Assembly (NCBI GenBank): GCA_035550295.1
Contig: DASZPJ010000018.1
Location: 1-30,708 of the forward strand
Direction of reading: 5' to 3'
DNA length: 30,708 bases
Source of the DNA: DASZPJ01 sp035550295
GTDB lineage: Bacteria; Patescibacteriota; Saccharimonadia; Saccharimonadales; UBA4665
A model generated the notes under the pieces. The model worked only from the letters and a program-made list of their open reading frames with translations. It was not told the DNA's origin and did no database searches. Below are positions 1-6,963 of this stretch, piece by piece. The stretch's first letter is position 1. The number at the start of each line of letters is the position of its first letter. The translations under genes and the position numbers were made by a program.

Positions 1-40
1 CAATCAATTTTTGGAATTCATCGTTAGAAACGTCGATCAT
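1..40 (-). CDS. Start of an unidentified protein (partial), possibly a zincin-like metallopeptidase
   Basis: Only the first 13 codons lie in the window, reading MIDVSNDEFQKLI and running off the left edge. The start is ATG at 40; the two ATGs just upstream reach stops within a few codons. The opening resembles the N-terminus of the small zincin-like metallopeptidase family (PF06262), whose members often begin with M-x-x-V-S-x-x-E-F, but 13 residues are too few to assign it. The gene follows lysS on the same strand and has its own promoter-like sequence ending 8 nt before the ATG, with no Shine-Dalgarno. Confidence 0.55.
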   Translation of the reverse strand, partial: MIDVSNDEFQKLI

Positions 41-48
41 AGCTATAC

Positions 49-76
49 ATTGTATAGCATAAGCCTTTTCTGGCAA
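49..76 (-). promoter_or_regulatory. Promoter of the partial gene at the left edge
   Basis: On the minus strand, TTGCCA (71-76) and TACAAT (49-54) are separated by 16 nt. The -10 box ends 8 nt before the ATG at 40, so the predicted transcript starts at or within 2-3 nt of the start codon. Prediction from sequence only. Confidence 0.55.
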
Positions 77-78
77 GC

Positions 79-1611
79 TTAGTCTTCTAAGCGTAATCTG
101 CTCAGCAGCCAATCACGTGGCAAAATACTCAGGAACCAGCCGGCTCGTGGGCCAGATGTTTTGCCGATCAGGGCGCGGTATAGCGTGCCAAACATGGCTT
201 TTGGTTCTAAACCAACTGTGTCTTTAAGATCATAAACGGCCTGGTGGAACCAGCCGCCGTCGGCATCATCCGGCGCTTCTGCGATAACTTCAGCTAGTTT
301 AGCCAAAAAAGCCTTTTCTTCGTCAGAAAAATCATCAGCATTTACCTGCTCTGCCAGTGCAAATTTGACATCTTCGGGTGCTCGTTTTTGCAGCCAAGCG
401 TCGATGAACTTCAGCTCGGCTTTAATGACTTGGGCGTCCTGGATGGCAAGCTCCGCGTACTCGCTGCGACTGAGGATTTCCAAAGTCTTGTCGGCATCTT
501 TCAGCGCCGCCTGGTAGCTGGCCACCAGCAAACTAAACGGCACGCGGCTAACAGTTTTTTCTTCAGAACCGCGGTTACACACAAACAGCAATCGCTGGTC
601 GTAGTCTGACTTGTCGGTCTTTGCGAGCAGCGCTGCAAACTCGTCAATCAACTGCGTCACGCCGTTTACCGGATCAAAAAACGCCGGACGATTCAGAGGA
701 CCGCGCAGCATAAAGTACCGAATAACTTCGGCTGGCATCAGTTCCAAGCCTTCGTTAGCGCTGATGGCCGTGCCCTTGCTGGCACTCATTTTTTTAGTGT
801 CGCCCGACATATGAACCGAATCATACGGAACTGGCAGCGGTGCGTCGCCTTCATAAACGTCCTGCATAATTTTGACGCCGGTGTCATAGGAACCCCCGGC
901 ACTCGCGTGTTCGCGGCCAAATGGCTCTACGTCTACTTTTAGCAGCCACCAGCGTCCCGGCCAATCCAACCGCCAGTCTACTTTGACTTCACCTTTGTCG
1001 TAAGCCACGGTTTGCTCAGTATCGTCGGCATCTTTGTACGTTATGGTTTTGGCTTGCTCATCGATACTAACAAACGCCCGGTTTTTCAAACGACCCCGAT
1101 CCATAACTTGGATTGGTGTCCAATTATCCGGCAGCTGTCGATTGGAAACCGTTTCAAGTGCCTGTTTGATCTGCGGCACACGCTCTAGACAGCGCTCGAT
1201 TACCGGCACCATTACACCACTACGGTATTTTTCGTGCGAGCGAATGAATTCGACGTCGACATTAAGGTCTTGGCAAGCCTCGATCAAACCAGCTAAAAAC
1301 TGCTCTCCATATGACTCACTTTCGCCGTCTGGTGCCGGCACATCGCACAAAGGCATTCCCAAATATTGTTCATAATCTGCCGGCACATTTGCTGGAACTT
1401 TGCGAAAAGCATCCAGGTTGTCGGTGTAGTAAATGTGTTTTGCCTGACGGCCACGCTTTTGCAACTCCAGCAAAATAGCATCGCAAATAATAAGCTCTCT
1501 CATGTGACCCAGGTGATAGGTTCCACTCGGACTGCCACCAGACTCAATCAGAATCTCGCCGTCAGGATGACGCTGTTCCAGCTCATCAGCAATTTGGTTC
1601 AGCCACTGCAT
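79..1611 (-). CDS. lysS: Lysyl-tRNA synthetase, class I
   Basis: Charges tRNA-Lys with lysine in the cytoplasm. The 510-aa protein is the class I (archaeal-type) enzyme, unrelated to the class II LysRS of most bacteria. The Rossmann-fold signature HLGH is at residues 33-36 and the KMSKS-type loop reads KMSASKG at 274-280. Between them, residues 210-245 carry the family-typical segment with DWPGRWW and EPFGREHASAGGSYDTG. The C-terminal half is the helical anticodon-binding region. The length is usual for the family. The ATG at 1611 has no Shine-Dalgarno but a TATACT box 9 nt upstream. The gene follows the phosphotransferase gene after a 44-nt gap. Class I LysRS is scattered in bacteria (spirochaetes, some alphaproteobacteria, CPR). 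Some annotations call this gene lysK. Confidence 0.95.
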   Translation of the reverse strand: MQWLNQIADELEQRHPDGEILIESGGSPSGTYHLGHMRELIICDAILLELQKRGRQAKHIYYTDNLDAFRKVPANVPADYEQYLGMPLCDVPAPDGESESYGEQFLAGLIEACQDLNVDVEFIRSHEKYRSGVMVPVIERCLERVPQIKQALETVSNRQLPDNWTPIQVMDRGRLKNRAFVSIDEQAKTITYKDADDTEQTVAYDKGEVKVDWRLDWPGRWWLLKVDVEPFGREHASAGGSYDTGVKIMQDVYEGDAPLPVPYDSVHMSGDTKKMSASKGTAISANEGLELMPAEVIRYFMLRGPLNRPAFFDPVNGVTQLIDEFAALLAKTDKSDYDQRLLFVCNRGSEEKTVSRVPFSLLVASYQAALKDADKTLEILSRSEYAELAIQDAQVIKAELKFIDAWLQKRAPEDVKFALAEQVNADDFSDEEKAFLAKLAEVIAEAPDDADGGWFHQAVYDLKDTVGLEPKAMFGTLYRALIGKTSGPRAGWFLSILPRDWLLSRLRLED

Positions 1612-1620
1612 AATTTATCC

Positions 1621-1649
1621 AGTATATCTGAAACTCCATCTGTTAGCCA
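1621..1649 (-). promoter_or_regulatory. lysS promoter with an overlapping dyad
   Basis: On the minus strand, TGGCTA (1644-1649), a 17-nt spacer and TATACT (1621-1626), then 9 nt to the lysS ATG. The -35 region lies in a perfect dyad CATCTG-N5-CAGATG (1637-1653), which could be an operator or a small hairpin after the upstream gene. The 12-mer ATCTGTTAGCCA (plus strand, 1638-1649) recurs at the same place in the promoter at 4162-4190. Confidence 0.55.
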
Positions 1650-1655
1650 GATGAG

Positions 1656-3584
1656 TTAGCGGTTAACTTCGCCTTTGATGAGGTCCAGAATAACTTTGTC
1701 GCCAGTTTGGAGTACTTTAGTGGCCTGTTTAGTGCCGACTATGCAAGGCAGGTTGAATTCCCGTGCCACAATTGCGGCGTGCGACATCATGCCACCATGA
1801 TCGGTAATCAGTGCCTTGGCTTTACGCATCAGCGGCACATAGCTTGGGCTAGTCGAAGGCACGACCAGAATTTTGCCTTGTTCAATCGAGTCGGCTGGAC
1901 TGCCAACAACCACAACTTCGCCGTTTACAAAATGCCGGCCGCCATTACTAGCCACGATTCCGTTCACAGCGTTGCTGGAAACTTTGAAGTCAATATAGCG
2001 CTCCCATAGCTGTTCAACTTCTTCGGCCGAGAGATTAGCCTCTTTGCCGTTATCGAAAAACCAGCCATGTTCTACGTCACCAACCGAACGCTTGATTAGC
2101 CGGCGAGTTTGCATCATCCAGGCTTTGCGATCGTCCATGAATTCAGCTAGTTCACGGGCCAGCGTTAACGCCTCAACTTCATCCTCAGTGAGCTTTAGTT
2201 TGGCGATCAGCATTTCCCTTTTTGAAGCATAGTCTGTCGGTGTAAAATCTTCGTATTCAACAATTTTGAGCCTTGCCGCAAAATATGACTCGGCCGCATC
2301 AACCACTCCGTCATATCCGTCTTGAATCCACGGATATTTCTTGGCAATTGCTGCCGGGTCTTTGGTCTGTGCCAGTTCGGCGTCAATTCGTGCCAAAAAA
2401 GTTGAGTTATCGGGAACCGTAAAAGCCCCCCATACCGCTTGGCGATCTTCAGCATCCAAACGTGCTAGTTGTTTAGCAATGCTACTTTCGGCGCCATATA
2501 GTGCAAACTCGGCAAATATAGTTGCTTTCCAAGCCTCAATAATCGCCAGCTCAAAAGCTTGGCCATCTAACTCGGCTAGGCTCTTAGCAGTTTCAGCCCA
2601 ATGCGCTTTATCATTGGCCAGCCGATTGGCGGCTTTGTAGGCTACAAAAGTGGCTTCGCACCAACTTCCAAAGTCAGCAGCGTCGCTGAGGTAAACCATC
2701 TTGTTGTCGTAATACAGTACTAAAGATTTTGGCGGCGTCGGCAACTGTGGATCGTTCGCCATCATCTTAAAAAACAGCGAATTAGCCGTCAGCCAATCAC
2801 TCATATACATCGGCTTGGTGCGCGCTGGACCCCAATAAAATAAATCTTCGGGTTCTCCAATGTTGTAGCCTTTTGCTACTTGCTGAGTGACCGTAATTGG
2901 CCGGGCCTGAACCAGCCAGATTTTCTGTTCCGCCCAAACCCATTCGATATCTTGGGGCAATCCAAAAAGCTGCTCAACGTTTTTAGCCAAATCAATCAGC
3001 TGCTTAGTGTCGAATGGCGCTGATACGTCGGCGCCGGTAAGCACAATACGCTTCGGATCGGCTCGCCCACTTACCAATTCCTCACCAAGACCAGCCACGT
3101 ATTCGGTAATTAGTTGGTCTTTTCCCGTCAGCGGATCTTTGGTAAACAGTACGCCAGCATATTCCGGTTTGAGCATTTCCTGAACTACGACTGCAATGTC
3201 AAAACTGCCAGTTTGCTTATCTTCGGCGTATGCCACAGCTCTTTTTTTGGCCGAGTTGTGGCATTCTTCAATTTTGGCGATCACGTTTTCTGGTTTGGTA
3301 TCTAAGAATGTTTCAAACTGACCTGCCCACGACGCCCCTTCGGCATCTTCAGATAAAGCCGAAGACCGTACGGCGTAAAGTTTGGCACTATCCAGCAGAG
3401 TCGGTATCTGTTTAACGGTTTCTTCTTTCAGCCTGCCCTGTTTATCGAACGATTCGAGACCAACCGCAAAGCCCTTTGGCACCGGCAATCCAGCTTGCAC
3501 TAACTTGGCGAGATTTGCTGCTTTGCCACCGATTTGTAGGCTGTCCTCGCCACCAACATCACTTAGTGGCCTAACGTAGCTCAT
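1656..3584 (-). CDS. PEP-utilising phosphotransferase (PPS/RPH-like, no TIM-barrel domain)
   Basis: A 642-aa protein of the PEP synthase/pyruvate phosphate dikinase superfamily. Residues 1-231 form the PPDK_N ATP-grasp domain: GGKAANLAKL at 19-28, VRSSALSEDAEG at 72-83 and the closing WLVQARPIT at 223-231. Residues 232-560 are mostly helical and unlike known domains. Residues 565-642 are the swivelling phosphohistidine domain, with GGMMSHAAIVARE and the predicted catalytic His602. The C-terminal PEP/pyruvate TIM barrel of true PEP synthase is absent, so a pyruvate-to-PEP role is unlikely. The ATP-grasp, middle, then His-domain order matches rifampin phosphotransferase, but the middle domain is much shorter, so the acceptor is unknown. 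Its ATG overlaps the HD gene stop by 4 nt (ATGA), indicating translational coupling. Confidence 0.85.
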   Translation of the reverse strand: MSYVRPLSDVGGEDSLQIGGKAANLAKLVQAGLPVPKGFAVGLESFDKQGRLKEETVKQIPTLLDSAKLYAVRSSALSEDAEGASWAGQFETFLDTKPENVIAKIEECHNSAKKRAVAYAEDKQTGSFDIAVVVQEMLKPEYAGVLFTKDPLTGKDQLITEYVAGLGEELVSGRADPKRIVLTGADVSAPFDTKQLIDLAKNVEQLFGLPQDIEWVWAEQKIWLVQARPITVTQQVAKGYNIGEPEDLFYWGPARTKPMYMSDWLTANSLFFKMMANDPQLPTPPKSLVLYYDNKMVYLSDAADFGSWCEATFVAYKAANRLANDKAHWAETAKSLAELDGQAFELAIIEAWKATIFAEFALYGAESSIAKQLARLDAEDRQAVWGAFTVPDNSTFLARIDAELAQTKDPAAIAKKYPWIQDGYDGVVDAAESYFAARLKIVEYEDFTPTDYASKREMLIAKLKLTEDEVEALTLARELAEFMDDRKAWMMQTRRLIKRSVGDVEHGWFFDNGKEANLSAEEVEQLWERYIDFKVSSNAVNGIVASNGGRHFVNGEVVVVGSPADSIEQGKILVVPSTSPSYVPLMRKAKALITDHGGMMSHAAIVAREFNLPCIVGTKQATKVLQTGDKVILDLIKGEVNR

Positions 3585-4153
3585 GCCCTAAATACATCCT
3601 CTGGTGACAGTCCCAACTCCTTACGCACACCACGCACCCGTTTTACATATTGCTCCAGCATCTCCGGTGATTTGTGAATACGGTAATAGTTTTCTGCCCC
3701 TTTATAAAGTGAGCAGTCAAACACATCAACATCTTTCACCAGCTCCACATAAGGATCGTCGCTATAAATATCCTTTTCGCTGTGGTGGGCAATTGCATTC
3801 ACGATGGTTGCGATTTGCTCAGGGTTAAAACCGCCGACTTCGTTGAGTAATTTCTCGGCCATCGGCGCACCAAGCACCGCATGACGTTCGGCCTTACCTT
3901 CAAGAGCAACATATATGTCGTGTAACAGGCACGCTACTTCCCCAGTTTCAATGTTGAGTCCACGCTTTTGCGCCAGAATACGAGCTATCTGGCAACACCC
4001 TGATGAATGCTTAAGTTCCCATACCAGCGAACTCGCTCGCTGGTCATCCGATATATTAGATGCCAGAATTAGCTCAACGAATCGACGCTCGACCTTTTCG
4101 GCCGGCGTTAACTTGCTGCCCTTGTAGTGATGAAAGTCCTCTGGGTCGGTCAT
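3581..4153 (-). CDS. HD-domain hydrolase
   Basis: A 190-aa cytoplasmic protein with the HD metal-dependent phosphohydrolase fold. Visible ligands are H49 (in ELKHSSGC), the H78-D79 doublet in LLHDIYVALEG, H91, the H123-H124 pair in AHHSEKD and acidic D142/D144/D146. This is the usual H...HD...D pattern of small HD proteins, which hydrolyse nucleotides, phosphoesters or cyclic messengers; the substrate cannot be read from sequence. It ends with TGA overlapping the ATG of the phosphotransferase gene, so the two are probably made together. The start at ATG 4153 is supported by a TATACT box 8 nt upstream; no Shine-Dalgarno is seen. Confidence 0.85.
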   Translation of the reverse strand: MTDPEDFHHYKGSKLTPAEKVERRFVELILASNISDDQRASSLVWELKHSSGCCQIARILAQKRGLNIETGEVACLLHDIYVALEGKAERHAVLGAPMAEKLLNEVGGFNPEQIATIVNAIAHHSEKDIYSDDPYVELVKDVDVFDCSLYKGAENYYRIHKSPEMLEQYVKRVRGVRKELGLSPEDVFRA

Positions 4154-4161
4154 TGTCTGTA

Positions 4162-4190
4162 AGTATACCGAAGTTTTGATCTGTTAGCCA
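4162..4190 (-). promoter_or_regulatory. Promoter of the HD-phosphotransferase pair
   Basis: TGGCTA (4185-4190), 17-nt spacer, TATACT (4162-4167) on the minus strand, then 8 nt to the ATG at 4153. Same architecture and same 12-mer (plus-strand ATCTGTTAGCCA, 4179-4190) as the lysS promoter. Confidence 0.55.
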
Positions 4191-4194
4191 CATT

Positions 4195-4267
4195 GTCCTC
4201 CCCGACACCGATCGGGGATCCAGAAAAACACAAAAACATTCTGGGTCCCCGCATTCGCGAGGATGAC
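4195..4267. repeat. 73-bp imperfect palindromic intergenic element
   Basis: The left end GTCCTCCCCG...CGGGGATCCAG and right end CTGGGTCCCCGC...GAGGATGAC are imperfect inverted repeats around an A-rich loop (about 4224-4240). The CCCCGA-N6-TCGGGG core of the left arm is itself a dyad. The layout resembles the small non-coding palindromes ending in ATGAC that recur in many bacterial genomes. It lies between the greA 3' end and the HD-gene promoter and could act as a transcript-end hairpin. Confidence 0.6.
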
Positions 4268-4285
4268 AAGACTAAGAGGCGTCTT

Positions 4286-4744
4286 CTAGCTAATGCTGAC
4301 GACTTTGTATTTGCTGGTGTCGGTGGGCGTGACGATTTCGACGGAGTCGCCTTCTTTTTTGCCCAGCAAAGCTTGGCCAATTGGCGATTCGTCGCTGATT
4401 TTACCTTCCAGTGGATCGGCTTCTACGGTGCCGACAATTTGGAATTCACGGGCTTTGCCGTCACCTTTCAAAGAAACTACCGAGCCAAGCTGGACTTGCT
4501 TGCCGCCGCGCGGTTTCTTGATGATTTCGACGTTTGCCAAAATACCTTCAATCTCGCTGACACGGGCCTCGTTGCGGTCTTTCTCGGCCATAGCTGCCTG
4601 GTATTCGGAGTTTTCGGCCAAGTCGCCAAGTTCGCGGGCGGTCTTAATTGCGTCGGCGATCTCTGGTCGCTTGGCTAGCAATACGTCCAGCTCGGCCTGT
4701 AGTTCATCAACGCCGGCTTGGGTCAAACGGAACAACTTCTTCAT
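4286..4744 (-). CDS. greA: Transcription elongation factor GreA
   Basis: Binds the RNA polymerase secondary channel and stimulates cleavage of backtracked transcripts. The N-terminal coiled coil (about residues 1-75) carries the acidic tip GDLAENSEYQAA with the catalytic Asp and Glu. The C-terminal FKBP-like domain includes VQLGSVVSL, SDESPIGQALLGKKEGD and a VEIVTP strand. Its 152 aa are close to the family norm. The start at ATG 4744 (MKKLFRLT) is preferred over an in-frame GTG six bases upstream because GGAGG ends 7 nt before it. It lies downstream of proS with its own promoter, and the palindromic element at 4195 follows it. Confidence 0.95.
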   Translation of the reverse strand: MKKLFRLTQAGVDELQAELDVLLAKRPEIADAIKTARELGDLAENSEYQAAMAEKDRNEARVSEIEGILANVEIIKKPRGGKQVQLGSVVSLKGDGKAREFQIVGTVEADPLEGKISDESPIGQALLGKKEGDSVEIVTPTDTSKYKVVSIS

Positions 4745-4751
4745 GGTCACA

Positions 4752-4802
4752 CCTCCTGTCCTCGAATTAGTTCTTGGATCTTATAAATTTAGGTTAATTA
4801 TA
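4752..4802 (-). promoter_or_regulatory. greA promoter -10 and Shine-Dalgarno
   Basis: A perfect TATAAT (4797-4802, minus strand) lies just after the proS stop, with no good -35. About 40 nt downstream is GGAGG (4752-4756), spaced 7 nt from the ATG at 4744. This is one of the few classical leaders in the window. Confidence 0.6.
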
Positions 4803-4812
4803 TCGCAAACTT

Positions 4813-6066
4813 TTATTCAGCGATACCGAATTTGTCTAGCAGCTCGGCCAGACCTACCAGTTGACTGTCATCCGACTTGCGGGCTTTGAATTCATACTGC
4901 TGGCTGGCCACAGTCTTATCACTAATCACTACGCGGTACGGAATGCCCAACAGATCGGCGTCGGCGAACTTTTCGCCGGCCCGCACGTCGCGGTCGTCAT
5001 ATAATACCTCAACGTCGCTTTCCGTCAAACGGTCATATAATTCGTCGGCTTGATCAACGACTTCATCGCTGTCACCCAGACGGGCCAAATAGACTTTGGC
5101 GGGCGCCACCGCTTCCGGCCACACCAGGCCCTTGTCGTCCGACAATTTTTCGGCGATTACCCCTACCAAACGCGTAATGCCAATGCCGTAAGACGCCAGG
5201 TAGATTGGCTGCTGTTCACCTTTTTCGTTAACGAATTTGATGCCAAGGGCTTCGGATTTGTCAGTGCCAAAGTTGAAGATATTACCGACTTCGGCGCTTT
5301 TCACTTTTTCCAGTTCGTCCTTGTTGATGCCCAGTTCTTTGACGGCTTCGTCCAGGACTTCTTCGTTGACAGCAATGTTTTTGCCGCGGTGCACGTACAG
5401 CACGTCTTCGCCAGCGTCACAGATAGTTTGGAACTCGTGGCTGAACTTCGTGAACGCGCCGCCGCTGGCGAACGTTACGTAAGTGTCATTGCCGAGTCCA
5501 AGCCGATCAAACACCCGCTTGTAGGCTTCCATTACCTGGTTGTAGTAAGCATCCAGGTCTTCGGCGCTGGCGTGCAATGAGTACATGTCTTTCATCACAA
5601 ATTCGCGGCCGCGCATGACGCCACTCTTGGCGCGCAGTTCGTTACGCAATTTGGTTTGGAACTGGTAAACGGCCGTCGGCAAGTCTTTATAGCTTTGCAC
5701 GAACTGCTGCATCATCTGCATGATTGGCTCTTCGTGGCTCCAGGCCAGGCCGATTTCAGTATCGTCTTTTAGCTTCGTCTTGAACCAAATGTCGACAATT
5801 TCATCATCCCAGCGCGTCGTTTGCTGCCACAATTCCGGTCGCTGCAAGTTGGTCATGATCAGCTCTTGCCCACCGACCATATTCATTTCTTCGCGGACGA
5901 TTTGCTTGATGTTTTCGACGACTCGGAGTCCTAGCGGCAGATAGGCGTAAACACCGGCCATTTCTTTGTAAACGTAGCCGGCCCGGATCAGCAACTGGGC
6001 ATTTTTGGCCGTTTCGTCAGCCGGCACGGTTTTGCTGGTTTTGGTAAATAACTGGGACAGTCTCAT
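4813..6066 (-). CDS. proS: Prolyl-tRNA synthetase, short form without INS editing domain
   Basis: A class II synthetase that charges tRNA-Pro. Visible are the opening MRLSQLFTKT, LPLGLRVVENI, TNLQRPELW, LAWSHEEP, motif 2 in SGVMRGREFVMKDMYSLH, motif 3 in SYGIGITRLVG, and a C-terminal anticodon domain with DDRDVRAGEKFADADLLGIP. At 417 aa it is well below the roughly 570 aa of standard bacterial ProRS. The insertion between motifs 2 and 3 is reduced to a linker of a few dozen residues (VNEEVLDEAVKELG...), so the INS domain that deacylates Ala-tRNA-Pro is missing, as in alphaproteobacterial ProRS. Start 6066 fits the family; the ATG at 6075 overlaps the predicted -10 box. It follows a glutamate-5-kinase-like gene after 19 nt. 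Confidence 0.93.
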   Translation of the reverse strand: MRLSQLFTKTSKTVPADETAKNAQLLIRAGYVYKEMAGVYAYLPLGLRVVENIKQIVREEMNMVGGQELIMTNLQRPELWQQTTRWDDEIVDIWFKTKLKDDTEIGLAWSHEEPIMQMMQQFVQSYKDLPTAVYQFQTKLRNELRAKSGVMRGREFVMKDMYSLHASAEDLDAYYNQVMEAYKRVFDRLGLGNDTYVTFASGGAFTKFSHEFQTICDAGEDVLYVHRGKNIAVNEEVLDEAVKELGINKDELEKVKSAEVGNIFNFGTDKSEALGIKFVNEKGEQQPIYLASYGIGITRLVGVIAEKLSDDKGLVWPEAVAPAKVYLARLGDSDEVVDQADELYDRLTESDVEVLYDDRDVRAGEKFADADLLGIPYRVVISDKTVASQQYEFKARKSDDSQLVGLAELLDKFGIAE

Positions 6067-6073
6067 GCCCACC

Positions 6074-6079
6074 ATTTTA
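6074..6079 (-). promoter_or_regulatory. proS -10 box
   Basis: TAAAAT on the minus strand, 7 nt before the ATG at 6066. No convincing -35. The spacer GGTGGGC could also serve as a weak Shine-Dalgarno if the gene is read from an upstream transcript. Confidence 0.4.
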
Positions 6080-6085
6080 CTATGT

Positions 6086-6928
6086 TTAGCTTATTGCTGG
6101 AAAATAAGTGCCGATTTTGCCGGCTACGGCGTCGGCTTTGCTGCCCATCAAAGGATTAAAAACCCACATCGGCACGCCGGCATTGTTGGCGATGTCAGCC
6201 GCGTCGAACTTTGCCAGCATGCCACCAATTGTTCGGGCAGACTGAGAACCACCGGCCACGCGTCGGTATTCGTCAGTTTCAAGAATCACCGGAATTCGCG
6301 TCTCAGCATCTTCCGGATCTTCGTACACACCATTTACATCGGTCATCAGAAACAGCCGTATATCATCACCAAACAAGTTTGATTTAGCCATGCAAGCTGC
6401 CACTTGGGCCGCCAATATATCATTGCCACCAAAAGTAATTTCCTTGTGCGTAACACTATCGTTTTCGTTGATAAGCGGTATTTTATCGTGACCAATAGTC
6501 GTATGGATTAGGCGCATGGTTTCCTGGCGCTCTGGACGGTCATGATTTAGTTCTGCACCGGTAACCAGTATGCTGCCAACATTTTTGCGCAGTGCCATTT
6601 CCCAGTCATACACTAAGTGATGCCAGCCCACGCTAGCTAAGTACTGCAATTCATGCATGGCTTCTTTTGGTGGCCGCCTTCGTAAATCGTCGGCTAACAT
6701 ACCCCTGGTAATGCCGGCTGAAGTGACAATTACCCGGCTACGAATAGCAGCATCGCGGTACCAGGCATCGCTGTCTTTGGCGTCGGAATCTTCCAGGTCG
6801 GCGATAGCCGTAAGATGCAAAAAATTAAACTCTTCGGTCCCGCCTTCGTGCTCATCGGCTAAAAGACTGGTACCGACTTTGTCGATATCAATATGATCAA
6901 TTGCATCTGGTAAAAACTCAACACTCAT
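6086..6928 (-). CDS. Glutamate-5-kinase-like amino-acid kinase (no PUA domain)
   Basis: A 280-aa amino-acid-kinase-fold protein. It shows the N-terminal KVGTSLL phosphate loop (residues 17-23), VIVTSAGITRGM corresponding to the VSSGAIAAGM strand, ASVGWHHLVYDWE corresponding to AAVGQ..L, IPLINENDSV, FGGNDILAAQVA, LMTDVNGVYEDP and a GGMLAKFDAADIA segment. These match ProB (glutamate 5-kinase), which makes gamma-glutamyl phosphate for proline synthesis. The PUA domain of many ProB proteins is missing. No proA or proC is in the window, so the substrate may differ, although the next gene is proS. UMP kinase is less likely because the INENDSV motif is ProB-like. The ATG at 6928 has a TAAAAT box 9 nt upstream. 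Confidence 0.78.
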   Translation of the reverse strand: MSVEFLPDAIDHIDIDKVGTSLLADEHEGGTEEFNFLHLTAIADLEDSDAKDSDAWYRDAAIRSRVIVTSAGITRGMLADDLRRRPPKEAMHELQYLASVGWHHLVYDWEMALRKNVGSILVTGAELNHDRPERQETMRLIHTTIGHDKIPLINENDSVTHKEITFGGNDILAAQVAACMAKSNLFGDDIRLFLMTDVNGVYEDPEDAETRIPVILETDEYRRVAGGSQSARTIGGMLAKFDAADIANNAGVPMWVFNPLMGSKADAVAGKIGTYFPAIS

Positions 6929-6937
6929 AAGAAGAAT

Positions 6938-6943
6938 ATTTTA
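6938..6943 (-). promoter_or_regulatory. -10 box of the amino-acid-kinase gene
   Basis: TAAAAT on the minus strand, 9 nt before the ATG at 6928, in the short AT-rich gap after the CPBP gene. No Shine-Dalgarno and no clear -35. Confidence 0.4.
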
Positions 6944-6963
6944 ACACTAAAATCTATAAAAAT

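Noticed and set aside
4193..4678. Plus-strand 161-aa frame antisense to greA
   Set aside because: It lies opposite a well-conserved greA gene and begins inside a palindromic repeat; no family resemblance or ribosome-binding site.
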